Positions 10,511 through 22,560 of a stretch of 64,000 bases of DNA are shown here, piece by piece. Both the position numbers and the translations under genes were made by a program. The notes beneath the pieces are model-generated. The model saw only the letters and a list, made by a program, of their open reading frames with translations. It did no database searches and was not told where the DNA came from. The DNA is taken from the NCBI RefSeq assembly GCF_003265705.1, contig NW_020313044.1, positions 6,403,188 through 6,467,187 of the forward strand. The letters are read 5' to 3'. The stretch is from Callorhinus ursinus. Lineage: Eukaryota > Chordata > Mammalia > Carnivora > Otariidae. Every line of letters begins with the position of its first letter. Within the stretch, counting starts at the first letter, position 1.

Positions 10511-11914
10511 GTATATAGGCATTCGTTAAAAATTCTTCTAAACATATGCGTGTATTTATGTGAATGCATTTGTATGAATGGATGTATATAATCCTATGCA
10601 TTAATCAATATAAATGTCTTATGCTGTGAATTGTGTGGGTGTGTACAATAGCATGGAAATTCTTAAATCTAAATTTCACATAAGGTTAAATTTAAAAGTT
10701 TTAAGTTCTTGGCTTATTTAAATTCCAGTGAAGATAAAAAATAAAATAACCCTGTAGTCACAGCGTTATAGTCTGATTTTCAGCTTCAGGAATATCTATT
10801 CACCCTGATAAGAATAGAAAGAGAGATCTTTGACTTTTTATAAAGTGACATATTTCTCTTTTCCTCTGTGGATCTCTAGCCATCTTTATTTTTCCTCTCT
10901 CCAAAAAAAGAAAGCTTATTATAATTCCTTTACCTAACACTTCTCACCCCCACTGGCATCAAACAAATCTACCACTTCTGAAATGCTTCTTTGTTGCACG
11001 CTCAAACCTTCTCTGTATGTTAAGAATCAAATACTGAAAAATCATCTGCAGCATTTCCAGTTCCCATTGGATAACTCAACCCCTGCAAATGTGATCCAGC
11101 CTATTCAAAACATCCCAAGAATTTAATAACTTGAAAGAATCCACATTCAGTTAAGTGTTTTAAACTCCTTCAAATTCTTTAAGTAAAATTACTATGCCCT
11201 AAGAGGATTCAGATTAATTTGTTCTAAAAATAGTAGATCACCACCCATGTTCAAAATGGATTTGGTGTGGAAGGAGAACATAAGATAAGCAAAACTATGT
11301 CTGCTTTCAAGGGCCTTAAAATTAAGAACAGAATGTAAGGTATTTACACAAGTTCATTATTCTGTATCCTTTCATTGTCATGGCACGTTTGAAAACCAGA
11401 ATTTTTAATGGCTTAATGGCTTAATTAATTTTTAATGAAAAGATTCATAGTAACACTAAAATGAGTCAGTCGTAATTACAATAAGAGAGTATAGGAAATA
11501 TGGTCTAGCAGGGTATGGAAACACATTTACAGGACTAACATTACCATTCCTTGTCAACCCTTCAGTTCTTGCCCATTGCCCAGAACTCTTTACTGCCTTG
11601 ACCCTGTCATTTTAGATACTCAGAGGCAAAATCCTCGGAGGTTCCAGTGGAGAGGCAATCTTTCTTGTATGCCTTGACTCTGTTTTGCCATCTTATTTCT
11701 TACACCAATTGTGCCAAACTCTGCCCCATGTCACACAAGGCACTTAATTCAACATCCTATCAGTGAGCAGCACTACAATGACATATAACTTCCACTATAA
11801 AGAAATACACGCATGTGCATCAGCTTGAGCTCTTTCGTCGGCAACAAATATAGTCACCAAGCACCCCAGTTTGCCCAGGACTGAGAGGTCTCCTGGGATA
11901 CAGGACTTTGAGTG
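10511..11914. other. Unassigned AT-rich stretch
   Basis: No gene or element recognised. A small direct repeat 'tttttaatg' flanks 'gcttaatggcttaatta' near 11403-11439. Confidence 0.45.
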
Positions 11915-12420
11915 CCCTAACAAGTGATAGGAAACTCAACTCAAATTCTTAATTTAAAAGGAAAATCATTAATTTATACAATGGCGAAGACAAATGGCTT
12001 CAAGCCTGACTAGATCCAGAAGATCGAAGATCATCATGATACAGTCTCTTTCCCGCTCTGGGCTCTGTTCCCCTCCTCCCATCCTATGCAGACTTTAATC
12101 TCTAACTCCACATGGTAACGTCTCAGCTCTAGGCCTAAATCCTCCCAGATTCAAATGTAGCAAAAAACATAATGCTTTTCTCTTCTATTCCCAACAATTT
12201 AAAAAAGACCTAGCTTTTATCAGGTCAGGTTGGGCCACACATCCATCTTTGAACCAAATCCTGAGCCAAAGGGAAAGAAATCCTGGTTAGTTTAGACCTA
12301 GGTGCCATGCCCACTTAGGCATCTAGGACCACTTATGCATCAGGCCCACCGAAACTGTGGGAACTAAGAAGGAACACAGGAGAGGTCCTCCAAAGGAAAC
12401 CCTTAAGTAGAAAAAAAAAT
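11915..12420 (-). mobile_element. Ancient repeat 3' end, minus strand (L1M-like, provisional)
   Basis: Antisense order: 'aggaaaatcattaatttata', 'gaagatcatcatgatacag', 'tctgggctctgttcccctcc', 'tgggccacacatccatctttgaacc' and 'gtgccatgcccacttagg'. This mirrors the plus-strand order at 42.9-43.3 kb, so the two are copies of one old family. Confidence 0.5.
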
Positions 12421-13219
12421 GGATTCTAGGAAGCCAAAAAAATATTAATAATCCATGCAAAAATAATTGGTGGTATCCCTGAATCACCAGTACGTGGAAG
12501 AGATCAGTTGAGAGCTGCTGGCTTAAGAAGGTCTTGAAGTTGGGAGAGGATGTTGATGAGAAGGGACAGTTAACTTAAGGAAGACAGTAACATCGCTGGG
12601 CAGTAAGGACGCGGGTGTAGCAATAATTTGTTAATGCTGAGGTACTGATTTTAGGGTAGCTTTTGGGAGATCTTCTATTGTTTTTACTATGCTTTATGGT
12701 GAAATTTTCTGGATTCTGTTACTCCTTGTCCATGTTCCTACGCAAAGGTATGGCTAAGCCACAGATGTAGAGAAGGCAGAAGCTATATGGATGTCAGGGA
12801 GGTCTGAGCCAGTATCTACATTGGAGTTTGTTCAAATTGCCTCATCTGCTTTTGACTGAAGTTACAAGAATAGATGCTTGGCTTTGCCATGAAGTCATAA
12901 AATTCATTTTATTCTGGTGTCAAAAGAAGCCAACCGAGGCCAGAAAGTTAGGAACTTTTAATAAGAACACAGTCTTGACTAAAAATAAGAGAAAGGATTT
13001 CAAATCACACTCACTAGCTGAGTTCATAGATTCTCTGGGGGGTTAATCACTCAATATTATGAAAAATAAAAGTAAAAACAGGTGTCATTAAGACCATATC
13101 TTATCTAAACCATGGGCAGGGAAGAATAATGAAATAATCTCTTAGAATGCCTTTGTCCTTCCGGGAGTGAAACAACAGCTAAGTCTCAGAGTTCCACAGG
13201 TGGCCTATTCATCTTAAGG
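12421..13219. other. Unassigned non-coding stretch
   Basis: The 72-codon plus frame at 12828-13046 shows no domain. Confidence 0.45.
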
Positions 13220-13415
13220 TTTCTTGGGAATAAATAGCATTTCATATTTCTAGTGTTCTTTTTGCTTTCACATACAATGTTCTCATTCAGTTCTCACAGC
13301 AAACCTCTGAGCTCGGTAGATAATTGGTTCCGTTTTGTAGACAGAAGAAGCTGTGTGCAGAATGGTTAAATAACTTGGCCAGTGTTACACAACCAGTTCA
13401 TGGACTTAGGACCAC
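13220..13415 (-). mobile_element. MIR SINE, minus strand
   Basis: 'ttctcattcagttctcacagcaaacctctgag' followed by 'ggttaaataacttggccagtgttacacaacca' is antisense MIR. Confidence 0.85.
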
Positions 13416-13539
13416 CCACCAGGGGTTGTGATTTTTTTTGGTCATTATAACTGCCAGATACCACCCCCAGTAAGCCGTGTACATCAGTAGTTCTGCTTCT
13501 CCAGAACTGGGCCTTGGTATGGCCACATGTGGAGTAATT

Positions 13540-13655
13540 TGCTAATTCATTGGTTTACTGAGTACTTGTTCTAAGGACTCTGCTGGGTGCTGGAGATACC
13601 GAGATGAACGAGGCATACCTCCTGCTCACAATGAGCTCTCAGCCTAATGTGATTT
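13540..13655 (-). mobile_element. L2 3' end, minus strand
   Basis: 'attcattggtttactgagtacttgtt', 'gctgggtgctggagatac' and 'ctcctgctcacaatgagct' give the antisense L2 3' end. Confidence 0.8.
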
Positions 13656-13759
13656 CCTTTCCTTATGTGTCACCAGAAAATGTTAAATATAAATGGTTTT
13701 TGGACAGTGCATCATTTTTTTGCTTTGCATACTTTAATTGTCATTATTATAAATTTAAA

Positions 13760-13850
13760 CAGCACACATAATAATAATTGTAACTATTTACTCTGTTCCA
13801 ATAACTATTTACTATGTCCCAGGCACAAATTTAATGCAGTTTTCAAACCA
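13760..13850 (-). mobile_element. MIR fragment, minus strand
   Basis: 'aataataattgtaactatttact' and 'actatgtcccaggcac'. The 'ccaataactatttact' phrase is partly duplicated. Confidence 0.55.
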
Positions 13851-14239
13851 GATGTGCAGAGCAAATATAGCTTCTTCAGCTTATCTATAACTTATCTGGT
13901 GTTCCTTCCAAGGCTCTATGCTTTGGTCAAGAACAAATAACTTTTTCCAATTCTATGCAGAGCTCAGTAATAATAATTTAAATAGTCCCTTAGGTAGTGT
14001 TTCAGGCAATCTCCAGGAAGCAATTCAAGCCTTGCTGAAAAATCCTATTTTGAATGTCAGAGGTTGAATATCATCCATTCTCTTTCTTTATATTTTTTTC
14101 TGAAACAAATTCTAATACTTTCCTCCCCGCACGCATACCTTCTCACTAGTACTCCCCAAGACAAATGTCCTATGTAACTAAGAAAGCCTTGCACTCTGAA
14201 AGGGAAAGTTATTAATCATTTAAAAAAAATATAGCTCCT

Positions 14240-14335
14240 GTGAAACAGACATTATCTCCCGAAATTTTCACAGAAACTCTACGAAGGGGGTAGTATTAAC
14301 AGGCGAGTTAGTTGAGATACAGAGAAGCCTAATAC
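14240..14335 (-). mobile_element. MIR fragment, minus strand
   Basis: 'attttcacagaaactctacgaaggggg' and 'gttgagatacagagaagcc' align with the middle of antisense MIR. Confidence 0.5.
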
Positions 14336-14469
14336 GATGTTTAAGACCGTGGAGCTTATTTATTTTGCCATGTGCTTAATGACTGTGTCATACTACTTTC
14401 CACTTTGCAGCCATGGCAGGGAAAGAGCTGCTGTGTGGGGCTCTTCTCCTCCAGTCTGAAGAGGAGCTT

Positions 14470-14572
14470 GCTGTCTACTGGGTAGAGGATGTCTCATTTG
14501 TTTTTATCTCTAGTGCCCAGCATGATGCCTGGAGCACAGCAGGTGCTGAGGAAATGTTTGCTGAGAGTTAAC
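14470..14572 (+). mobile_element. L2 3' end, plus strand
   Basis: 'gtgcccagcatgatgcctgg' and 'gcacagcaggtgctgaggaaatgtttgctgag' are the terminal L2 phrase. Confidence 0.75.
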
Positions 14573-14599
14573 TGTTCGCAATCGCTCTAGGATGGTTCT

Positions 14600-14730
14600 T
14601 GTTTTCTCTTCTCCATGTCCAGTGGACAAACTGGGAAACTGGGACACAAAGAACAGAACTGGCGATGGCCAAGCTGAGGTTAGCCCAGGCTCCTGACTCC
14701 CAGGCCGGATTTCTTCCCCAATCCCTACCA
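14600..14730 (-). mobile_element. MIR fragment, minus strand (weak)
   Basis: 'acaaactgggaaactgggacacaaagaac' and 'caggctcctgactcc' resemble antisense MIR, but divergence is high. Confidence 0.45.
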
Positions 14731-15029
14731 TTGCACATGGCTCTGAAGCATGCCTAAATCTTTCAGGAAGCACAATGAGTCCTCATCCAATGGTCTGTTT
14801 TGGGCATTTGGGGAAGTGTTCCTAGAGAGGTGCAAGAGTCTCCTCTGGAAGACAGGCTCAGAGACTAGAAAACAAAAATTTGAGACCCTGGAAGTTCTGC
14901 AATGCCTCCCCTCAGGGGAGGTGTTAACTCCCAAACCCAGGCCAAATTCTGGATTTCCAGCCACATACACTATTTCGTAGCAAGATAAATCAACCCTGAT
15001 TTGCCATGTCCTGCAGTGAGTGTCTCATA

Positions 15030-15175
15030 AATGCTGGTAATACTAGGGATAAGCACCAGACTCATATTATACCATTCAATGATTATAGCAACTCCCCAGG
15101 ATAGGTATTATTAGTATTATTATTCACATCTTATAGCTGAGAAACTGGCTTGATATCCTTCACTTTTGCGATGTC
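15030..15175 (-). mobile_element. MIR SINE, minus strand
   Basis: 'tagcaactccccaggataggtattatta' and 'cacatcttatagctgagaaactgg' mark antisense MIR. Confidence 0.75.
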
Positions 15176-15240
15176 ATAGAGATCTCAGAGCTATCTGATC
15201 TGGGGACTCCTTTGAAAACTGTACACTTCTGCCTTCCAAT

Positions 15241-15260
15241 AGAACAACTCTTGTTGTTCT
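15241..15260. repeat. Perfect short inverted repeat
   Basis: 'agaacaac' is followed after four bases by its exact reverse complement 'gttgttct'. Probably incidental. Confidence 0.7.
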
Positions 15261-15524
15261 ATGAGTGCCTTACTCATTAGAGTCAACGTAAGCACTCACC
15301 TTGGTTTTCAGCAAGGTTCAAACCTAGACGTCTTGCTTTCATATCTCTAAAAGGCCACAAGCCATACAGGCGAATGAGCAGAAAACACCACTGTTGAATT
15401 CTGAGTCAGGAGAGGTCAGCTTGATGGCCCTGACAAGGCCGCCAATGCCATAGGAATGTGGAAGGAGAGGCAGTGCACCTCACGGTGAGGACCTGCGGAG
15501 GCCAGGATTCTTCCTCTGAGCTCT

Positions 15525-15528
<4 letters not shown>

Positions 15529-15557
<29 letters not shown>
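15529..15557. repeat. Poly(T) tract of nearly 30 bases
   Basis: An uninterrupted T-run directly abuts the 5' side of a plus-strand MIR. It could be the tail of a very short antisense retroinsertion; no body or target duplication is visible. Confidence 0.85.
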
Positions 15558-15560
<3 letters not shown>

Positions 15561-15720
15561 TCTGTGGCCTTGGGCAGGTAACTAAATCTCTCTGGGCTTC
15601 ATGTCCCTCACTCATAAACTGTGGTCATTTATGGGGATATTGGGAAGATTAAATGAGAAGGTCCTCAGAAAGTGTTAAGTTCCATGACTGGCACATAGTA
15701 AACACTCAAAATATGTCACC
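15558..15720 (+). mobile_element. MIR SINE, plus strand
   Basis: 'ctctgtggccttgggcaggtaactaaatctctctgggcttc' (15560-15600), 'gggaagattaaatgag' and 'tggcacatagtaaacactca' are the sense MIR body and tail. Confidence 0.9.
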
Positions 15721-15904
15721 TAAATGGACAACAAGGAGTTGGAAGAGCCTGCTCTTGCAGGACAAGATCCAAGATGTGCCGACTTAAGACCAAAGGGTAC
15801 AGGAAGCCAGGATACCCAGGAAGTGATCTTCATAGCCTTCTGATTTTCCATGTTTTTACATGCACCTTTTCTCTGCTCTGTTAACTCAGAATCTCTGTTA
15901 ACAT

Positions 15905-16130
15905 TGACCTTTCAATAATAATAGCCCAAATGTACTGAGTACTTATATGTGCTAAATATGAGTTATATTAACCTTCTAAAAATTACCATTCCGTAGGCAT
16001 TATTTGATCCCTCTTCTGCAGGTGAGGAAACAGAAGCACGGTGTCATGAAGCACCTTGTTTCTTCCAATAGAGGTGGACCAGAATTTGAACTTGGCTGGG
16101 TATCTCCTGAGACTTAGCTCTTCACTACTC
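15905..16130 (-). mobile_element. MIR SINE, minus strand
   Basis: 'actgagtacttatatgtgcta', 'cttctgcaggtgaggaaac' and 'agaggtggaccagaatttgaac'. First of three consecutive antisense MIRs. Confidence 0.85.
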
Positions 16131-16185
16131 GATGCCTCTAGATGCTCCTGCTGCTGATCGTTACTATTACTGACCTTCTGATTGT

Positions 16186-16203
16186 CATCATCATCATCAT
16201 CAC
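16186..16203. repeat. Short (ATC)n tract
   Basis: Several 'atc' units (after 'ttgtc') between two MIR copies. Confidence 0.8.
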
Positions 16204-16224
16204 ATTTTAATTTTACTGAGCTGA

Positions 16225-16415
16225 ACACTCAATCTTTCAGGATTAAGAGCTTTACATGTATTAACTTGTTTAATTTTCATAGTCTTATGAAGTACATATA
16301 CTTAGCATCCTCATTTTACAGTTGAAGAAATGGAGTGTCTTACTCAAGGTCAGGCTGCTGGTGAGTGGTACAGCCACAGCGTAGATACAGGCATTCTGGC
16401 TCCTGAGCCCATCGG
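16225..16415 (-). mobile_element. MIR SINE, minus strand
   Basis: 'agctttacatgtattaacttgtttaattttcatag', 'cctcattttacagttgaagaaatgg' and 'ggctcctgagccc' are antisense MIR. It is one of the better-preserved copies in the window. Confidence 0.88.
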
Positions 16416-16449
16416 CTCAATACATCGCCAGTAGGATACCTCATGATGA

Positions 16450-16625
16450 CTTTGGGTGTGATTATTTATAAACATTCACATCAAGTAGGAAATGTTTTCC
16501 TCATTTAATGGAGGGCAAAGTTGAGGCTCAGTGATGTGATGCGCCCAAGGTCACCCAGCTGGTTAGTAGCAAAACCAAAACTGAGCCGGGTCTGTCTGAT
16601 AAGGCCACTGTTCTTTCTAGCATAC
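16450..16625 (-). mobile_element. MIR SINE, minus strand
   Basis: 'gttgaggctcagtgatgtgatgcgcccaaggtcacccagctgg' (16521-16563) is diagnostic. Confidence 0.88.
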
Positions 16626-17689
16626 CGCAGCTGCCGTTAACTGTCCTGGCAGTATCCCGTTCTTCTTCCCCTCCCCACTCTATCACAGATACCCCATATA
16701 TGCCCTTTGTGACGCATCTCTCCTACTTTCCTGTACTACTTTTCTCCTATTCAAAATATCTCAAATATGATCTGAATCTCAACTTACACTAATCTTTAGT
16801 TACAAACCAACCTGAAAAACCCATTCAGGTGAAGGTGTTAAGTGTTAACCAGCCCAGAAAAATAGAATTTAACCTAGGAGGCAAGCTGAAGAAATAACAC
16901 TTTAAAGGTAGGACATTAAGCAAGTGCCAGACCAGCAGAATAGGTATGACCAAGTTCATCAATGGCACTATCACCACACCATATGCCCTATTGGTCACAG
17001 AGGAAAACTGTTCTCTCCCCTCCCCAGGCAGATGCTTGGCTTCAGGAGGCAATTCCAAACCTGATGTCAATCCATCCCTCCTTATCTTCAATCATCTCCC
17101 AGTCATCTTCAATCCAAGAAGGAAGTGGCAGACAGGCTCAGGACCTTGTACCTGAGAGGGAAACTTCTCCTTTCTCTCCTCTGTCCCATAGCTACACTTC
17201 CAAGAAGAGTGGAAGAGCTGGGCTGGTTGCAGACAGCGTCTTAGGCTGGAAGCCATAATGGCAAGTAAGAACCAATTACTCCTTAAAATGGGGAGAATAC
17301 CTAGACCCCAGAAGGGAGGTGTGAGGACCCAACACCCTGAATCTTCATGTAAGCCGAAGTCATGGTGGAGTCAACAAGGAGGAAAAAAAGAATGACAAAT
17401 AATCATTCCTCTGGTCACGAATAGTACAGTGTGCCAACAGATTAATTTTGCAAAATTATACAGTGTTATCTTGCTCGTTATCTAGCAAGTACTTTAACTA
17501 GATAAACTCTTTAAGAAAGAAGACTAAATATTACCTTTTTTTTTGGTATTTCACACAGTGCCTGGCAAATAGGAGAAATATTCAAGAAAACAATTGTTGA
17601 TATTGAGTCACTGATTCAGTTGAAGCATCAATTCAATACTGTTATATTATTACATTGATCTCACACTTGCCAAGTTAAACTTTTGCTTT
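16626..17689. other. Mostly unassigned stretch
   Basis: Overlapping 88- to 98-codon frames on both strands near 16.8-17.26 kb have no domain and shadow one another. A short MIR/L2-like phrase, 'cacagtgcctggcaaatagg', sits near 17556. Confidence 0.45.
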
Positions 17690-18150
17690 CATTTCCATTT
17701 GCTAATTTGCAAATATTTATGGAGTGCCTACTATGTGCCAGATAGTTGGATATGCTTTTAAAAACACACACAGTTACTGACCTGTGGGATAATACAATCT
17801 AGAGGGAAGACTGCCAAGAAATGAGTACCAATGAGGTCAGTTATGTAACAGAGAAGCCAGAACACTGTAGGAGTGTAGATAAGGCATATTCACCCTGTTT
17901 GGGGCTTTCAGGACATCTTCTCTGAGCAAAGGAGGTTTAATCTCAGAGCTCTGTGGGATATGATGAGTTATACAGGAGGCAAAACAGGATCCAGGAATGT
18001 GTGAAGATTTAGTTGCCAAAGAAGAAATGCTACTTTGGAAGTAAAGAAAGAAGAAGAGAAAGAACATGTGGCAAAAATAAAAAGGAGATCAAGGATGTGA
18101 CATTGGAAGGCTTTTAAGCCATACTAAAGACTTCAAGGTTTTCCTAAGAG
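17690..18150 (-). mobile_element. L2, minus strand
   Basis: 'aaatatttatggagtgcctactatgtgccaga' (17711-17742) is a clear antisense L2 3' end. The following GA-rich 350 bases, with 'gacattggaaggcttttaagcca', are compatible with upstream antisense L2 but less certain. Confidence 0.6.
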
Positions 18151-19559
18151 GATTTGGAAAAGATCTTGTGGGTGCCCCAGTGGAGGACAGATGACTAATA
18201 GTGGATAGCAGGAGAATAGCACGCTGCATGCAAGGAAGGTGTGCCAAGTGACTTTATGAACCAGCAAAGAGAAACTGCTCACATGGATGACATATAAATT
18301 CAAGCAACCACCAAGCGATTTTTATAGCATTCTCTCCAGAGATCTTTAGAATTTGAAAAGGGAAATAATAAAAGCATAGGGAATAGACAGCAAGATCAGA
18401 TGCTGAAGGGTAGGTAGGAGGAATTAAATGATTAGTCAGTGTGAGTGCCGGCTGCCTTCTAAGTGACCATGAATATTCAGGTAAATGTGTCTGGCTGGAA
18501 GATTACTGAAACAGCAGGTACCCAGTGGACAAAATGTACTCAAGTAAATCTCTAATTAACAGACAATGTGGTATTGACTGATACCCTGTTAGGTTCTAAG
18601 CCTGGGTGTACAGATGGCAGCCAACATCCAGGCAAGAGATGAAATATTCAGTAACCATCTGGATAGCCCTTGCCATCACACCAGACGTCTGAATCATTGC
18701 AAACATCTGGAATATTGACCTGAGTTTCTGCTTTTCCTATGAAAATCTGTAGCGCTACAAGTCCAGTCTCAGGGACTTGGAGGGGTTACAATATCCACTG
18801 GCCATGGTAGGAGTTCAGAGAAATGTGTATCCAGGGAATTTGGATGGATTTCAATGCATAGGCTGCTTCAATGCCCAAGAATCTAGTCTTTCTGTTTTTA
18901 TAGAAAAGACCTGACCTTAACAGTATTATACTAAAATACTATATCAGTTGTCACTCCCAAACACTTTTTAAATAAATTCCCATCTCCTAAAACATGGTCA
19001 GCCAACCTGCTATATATAATGTGAAATGTCAGTCATTCCCCAAACTATCCCCCTTTGGACCGAGGTACCTAAGACAGGGACATCTGCCTCAGGTGAAATT
19101 AGGGACTCTTCACAGCCAGGTGCATAGTTGGCTATGGTTGGTTATTTCCTCTTAGGTGCCATAAACTTGTACTTCCTCCTTTGTCTCCTCCAGTTTGAAA
19201 ATAGAATCAGAACTAGAATTTTAAGGGCAATCACGAAGTCATGATCAAGAATCTTCCTACAGACAATGAAAGCTGACCTGGAGGAGAGCTCTAAAGACAA
19301 GAGAAAACCCATGAACCTCAGAGTCTCACCATTGGGGGGACTGTCTTTGTCTATGCACTGACTCTATCTGCAGGGTAATGTACTTCTATTTTTGAAGTGA
19401 ATTAAGAAAACAAATCCGAATAACTGACAAAGAAAACACATTTCCTCTTTTCTAAGAACGCTTTTGAGTGACATTATGTCACTTCTCAGCTTATTGAGGA
19501 CTAGAATCTATTTTAACTTAAAGTATGACTTCTTCATCAAAATGTTTGGAGATCATACT
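18151..19559. other. Unassigned stretch, possible decayed L2
   Basis: A phrase 'ccaggcaagagatga' near 18628 resembles antisense L2. Nothing else is recognised. Confidence 0.35.
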
Positions 19560-19672
19560 CTGTATTGTATTGGCTTTGGATTCTAAGGGACATGAGTTCA
19601 AGTTCTAACTCTGTCACTTCCTAGCTCTTAGATTTTTTTCAACCTAAATCTTTCTGAAAAATGAAATGTTGC
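19560..19672 (+). mobile_element. MIR fragment, plus strand, interrupted by SINEC
   Basis: 'gagttcaagttctaactctgtcacttcctagctctta' (19591-19627) is the MIR core. A SINEC begins within its 3' part. Confidence 0.75.
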
Positions 19673-19877
19673 AGGGCACCTGGGTGGCTCAGTAGGTTAA
19701 GCCTCCGACACTTGGTTTCTGCTCAGGTCACAATCTCAAGGTCGGGAGATTGAGCCCTTCACTGGGCTCCATGCTCAGCACAGAGTCTGACTGAAATTCT
19801 CTCTCTCCCTCTCTCCCACCCCTTGCATGCATGCACTCTTCTCTCTCTCTAAAATAAACAAATAAATCTTTAAAAAA
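19673..19877 (+). mobile_element. SINEC, plus strand
   Basis: Head 'ggcacctgggtggctcag', body 'ctcaggtcacaatctcaagg', CT-rich run and tail 'aaataaacaaataaatctt'. 'gaaaaatgaa' repeats at 19656-19665 and 19878-19887. The 'ggtcacaatctcaaggtcgg' form suggests an older subfamily. Confidence 0.9.
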
Positions 19878-19887
19878 GAAAAATGAA

Positions 19888-20189
19888 TTATTATTTCTAA
19901 GTTTCTCGTTGTATGATTTCTTATACTCACATATAAAGTGTACTTAAGGTCTTATCCATCTCTATAATCTATACGTTGCTCTTGACTGCTTTTGTGATTT
20001 ATTTTGTCTTGCTACCCAGAGTAATGATCTAGAGTGCCAATATCTTTCTATTGCCTTTAAGAAGGCTCTTCAAAGAGATAATAAAATATTTGCTAAATAA
20101 CTTAATGAAGTTAATTTAATCAAAATAAGGTTTTAAAAGGTGGTCATGTAGATGTAAATGGTTTTTTTCCCCGATTAGAAAAGTAATAT
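19888..20189. other. Unassigned AT-rich stretch
   Basis: No element or frame recognised. Confidence 0.4.
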
Positions 20190-20340
20190 GGAATTATTGG
20201 GAAAAAAAAGAATATAGAAAGCATAAAAAATAAATTTACACATAATCACTACTGGGAGAGAAAAGTCATTAACATAAGACCTTTCTGTCTTTTTTCTTTG
20301 TGTGTGTGTGTGTGTGTACGTGTATACCCATGTGACTATT
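20190..20340 (-). mobile_element. Probable L1M 3' end, minus strand, with (TG)n
   Basis: A-rich lead, 'aatcactactgggag', 'aacataagacctttctgtc' and a (TG)n run (20299-20317) follow the antisense L1M tail order. Weak. Confidence 0.4.
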
Positions 20341-21528
20341 AATAGTTCACAAAACTGGAGTCACCACATACTGTTTTGCATCCCAATCTGTAAAATTAAG
20401 AATATTTTCCTTCTCATTTATTATTTTAAGTAAACTTGATTTTTAAAGGCGACCTAAGATTTCATCCTTTGAATGGGCCTTATTGTATTGAAGCATTGAG
20501 ACTTATCCATGAATAGGAACTGGGCAACATTTTAGGATTCCCAACAGCCTAAGCCAAGGATTTCCACTTTGCTATTCAAGGAGAAAAAACTGAGTACTTG
20601 TTTAAGGTCCTTCTCTATGCAATAATAAATATGGATTAGAAAGCTTCCTATAAGATCTCAAACGTGAGCAGTTTAATTGTCTGCTATAATCTCATCCCTC
20701 TGGAGATAATGGAATTAAGAACTATCTTCTTTATCTTGCACTCTATAAACAAAAAGCAAAACAAAGAATTTTGTGGTTTATCTTTTCAAAGAGAAAACTG
20801 TCATATGTGGAATCTCTGGCTGTTTTCATCTATAGGAATTCTAAGACAAACTGAGGGTGGAAGAAATGTAGTGTCTCACAAAGAAGGAAAACTTCCTATC
20901 TCCAGAATTTTGGAAGAAGGGGAAGAAGCTCCATGGAAGGGAAATTGAATTCAACCTGGGAATGCATGAAGCTTGATTCTTTTATCTGCAGACATAGTTA
21001 AAAACAAAACTGAAATCAAAAGGAAATACTGATGTGAGTGCTTTCAACAAACATGATTTATGAAAACCTACAAGTCCTAGAAATAGGGCTTCCACAAGGT
21101 CCTACATTCAGGCTCCCTCCCTACAGGCTCCCCCCCAAACCTCTCACCTTTATCCAGTGTGCCCCAGAACAGCTGAGCACAACCAGGTAGAAGAGAAAAC
21201 AGAGCAGGATGTGGGCTGGGATTGTATTTTCACTTTCACCACATCTGCAGAGGTTCTGAGGTTTGGGTAACAGAAACACTTGGGTGCCATTATTACAGAA
21301 TTTTAAAAATCTAGCTTTTTTTCTTTTTAAATATGTGAACTTAATGACTTCTAGTGAATCCCCAAATGGAAGTTGGGCTAGATCTTCCTAGAATGGCTCT
21401 GTATCATCCCTGCATTTCTCCAGAGTCCTGAGTATCCTAACACATGTCAGCAAGTGAATTACAGGAAAGCTAGATATCCTTCCCTTCAATTCTCTTCACT
21501 CGATACTCCCTTTATTTATTAATTTTTA
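20341..21528. other. Unassigned stretch
   Basis: A 94-codon plus frame (20664-20948) has no recognisable domain. Confidence 0.45.
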
Positions 21529-21915
21529 CGTGACTGATTGAGTTATTGGCCCCAAACCTTCATCCTCCTCTGTCTACACCCTCGGTCAATGACTTGTTTT
21601 GGCCAGTGGAGTATGGCTCGGAAGAACAGTGTACCAATTTGAAGCCTATTCTTTAAGAGGCACCACATGTTCTACTTGCTCTCTTGTGATCCTGCCTTCT
21701 GCCATTAGGAGAGGACGTCCCAGCTAGCCTGCTTGTCTATGCAGGATGAGATACAGGCAGCACACCCAACCTACAGCTTGGAACCAAACTCAGTTAAGTT
21801 GTGTCTGATCAGTCAATCTCCAGATAACTTGGAGATGCATAAGTGAAATGAATGCTTGCTGTCATATGCCATTAGGATTTTTATAACTGTTTGTTACGCA
21901 GCAATCACTGGTAAC
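21529..21915 (+). mobile_element. Old LTR or L1M-like repeat, plus strand
   Basis: Ordered phrases 'gattgagttattggcccc', 'tgttttggccagtggag', 'cttgtgatcctgccttctgccatt', 'gatgcataagtgaaatgaatgcttgctg' and the terminal 'gtttgttacgcagcaatcactgg' fit an ancient interspersed repeat 3' end. The family is not resolved. Confidence 0.5.
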
Positions 21916-21929
21916 ATTTATACATGCAT

Positions 21930-22340
21930 CCCTTCTTCATTCAACAAGCACTTATAGAGTAGCAGTGAATTGTGAGGCAATGTGCAATGTAGGCACTAGG
22001 GAGACAACAAAAATAAGATACAGTCCTTGCTCTCATGGAACATATTTTATAGTAAGAGAGATAGAAGCAGGTAGTTACAACATAGTATCCTAAGTACTAT
22101 AAGAGTGGAAAGTACAGGGTGCCATGGGAGAACACAAGAATGATACCTAACTCAGAGAAGGAAGATGAAGGACATCTTTTTGTCTGGCCCATGGTAGGCC
22201 CTATTTGTAAAATACATTTCGAATAAAAAATAAGCTAACACCAGAAGAATAAATGCTGAGGCAAAAATAGCATGTTTAAAGATAGAGGATGTGGGAAGAA
22301 GTATTCCAGTGAGAGAAAACAGCAGGGACAAAGGCCAAGA
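21930..22340 (-). mobile_element. L2, minus strand
   Basis: 'cttcattcaacaagcacttatagagtagc', 'ccttgctctcatggaacat' and 'gtattccagtgagagaaaacagcagggacaaaggcc' (22292-22327) are antisense L2 3' blocks in the correct order. Confidence 0.75.
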
Positions 22341-22389
22341 TATCAGAAATAATCAAATATGTATTTACCTCTTGAATACTAGTTTGCTA

Positions 22390-22560
22390 TCCTTGCATGC
22401 AAACCTATGGTGCTCAAACTTTGGTGAGCAAACACATTAGCTGAGATATGTGTTTAAAAGTAGATTGTTAGTCCACATACCTAGAAATCCTGACCAGTAA
22501 CTCTGGAGAGTTACTGGAGAGCCTGGTCTTCTGAATTTTAGCAACACCCTACCTGTATTT
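22390..22560. mobile_element. MER5A-like hAT-Charlie fragment
   Basis: 'ggtgctcaaactttggtg' and 'gtttaaaagtagattgttag' followed by 'gaattttagcaacaccctacc' resemble one half of the non-autonomous DNA transposon MER5A. Termini are not intact. Confidence 0.5.

Noticed and set aside
15529..15557. Poly(T) tract as a retrocopy tail
   Set aside because: No body, polyadenylation signal or target duplication could be found next to it.
16186..16203. CRISPR-like or structured array in short repeats
   Set aside because: It is a trinucleotide microsatellite in a mammalian genome; no spacer-repeat structure exists anywhere in the window.
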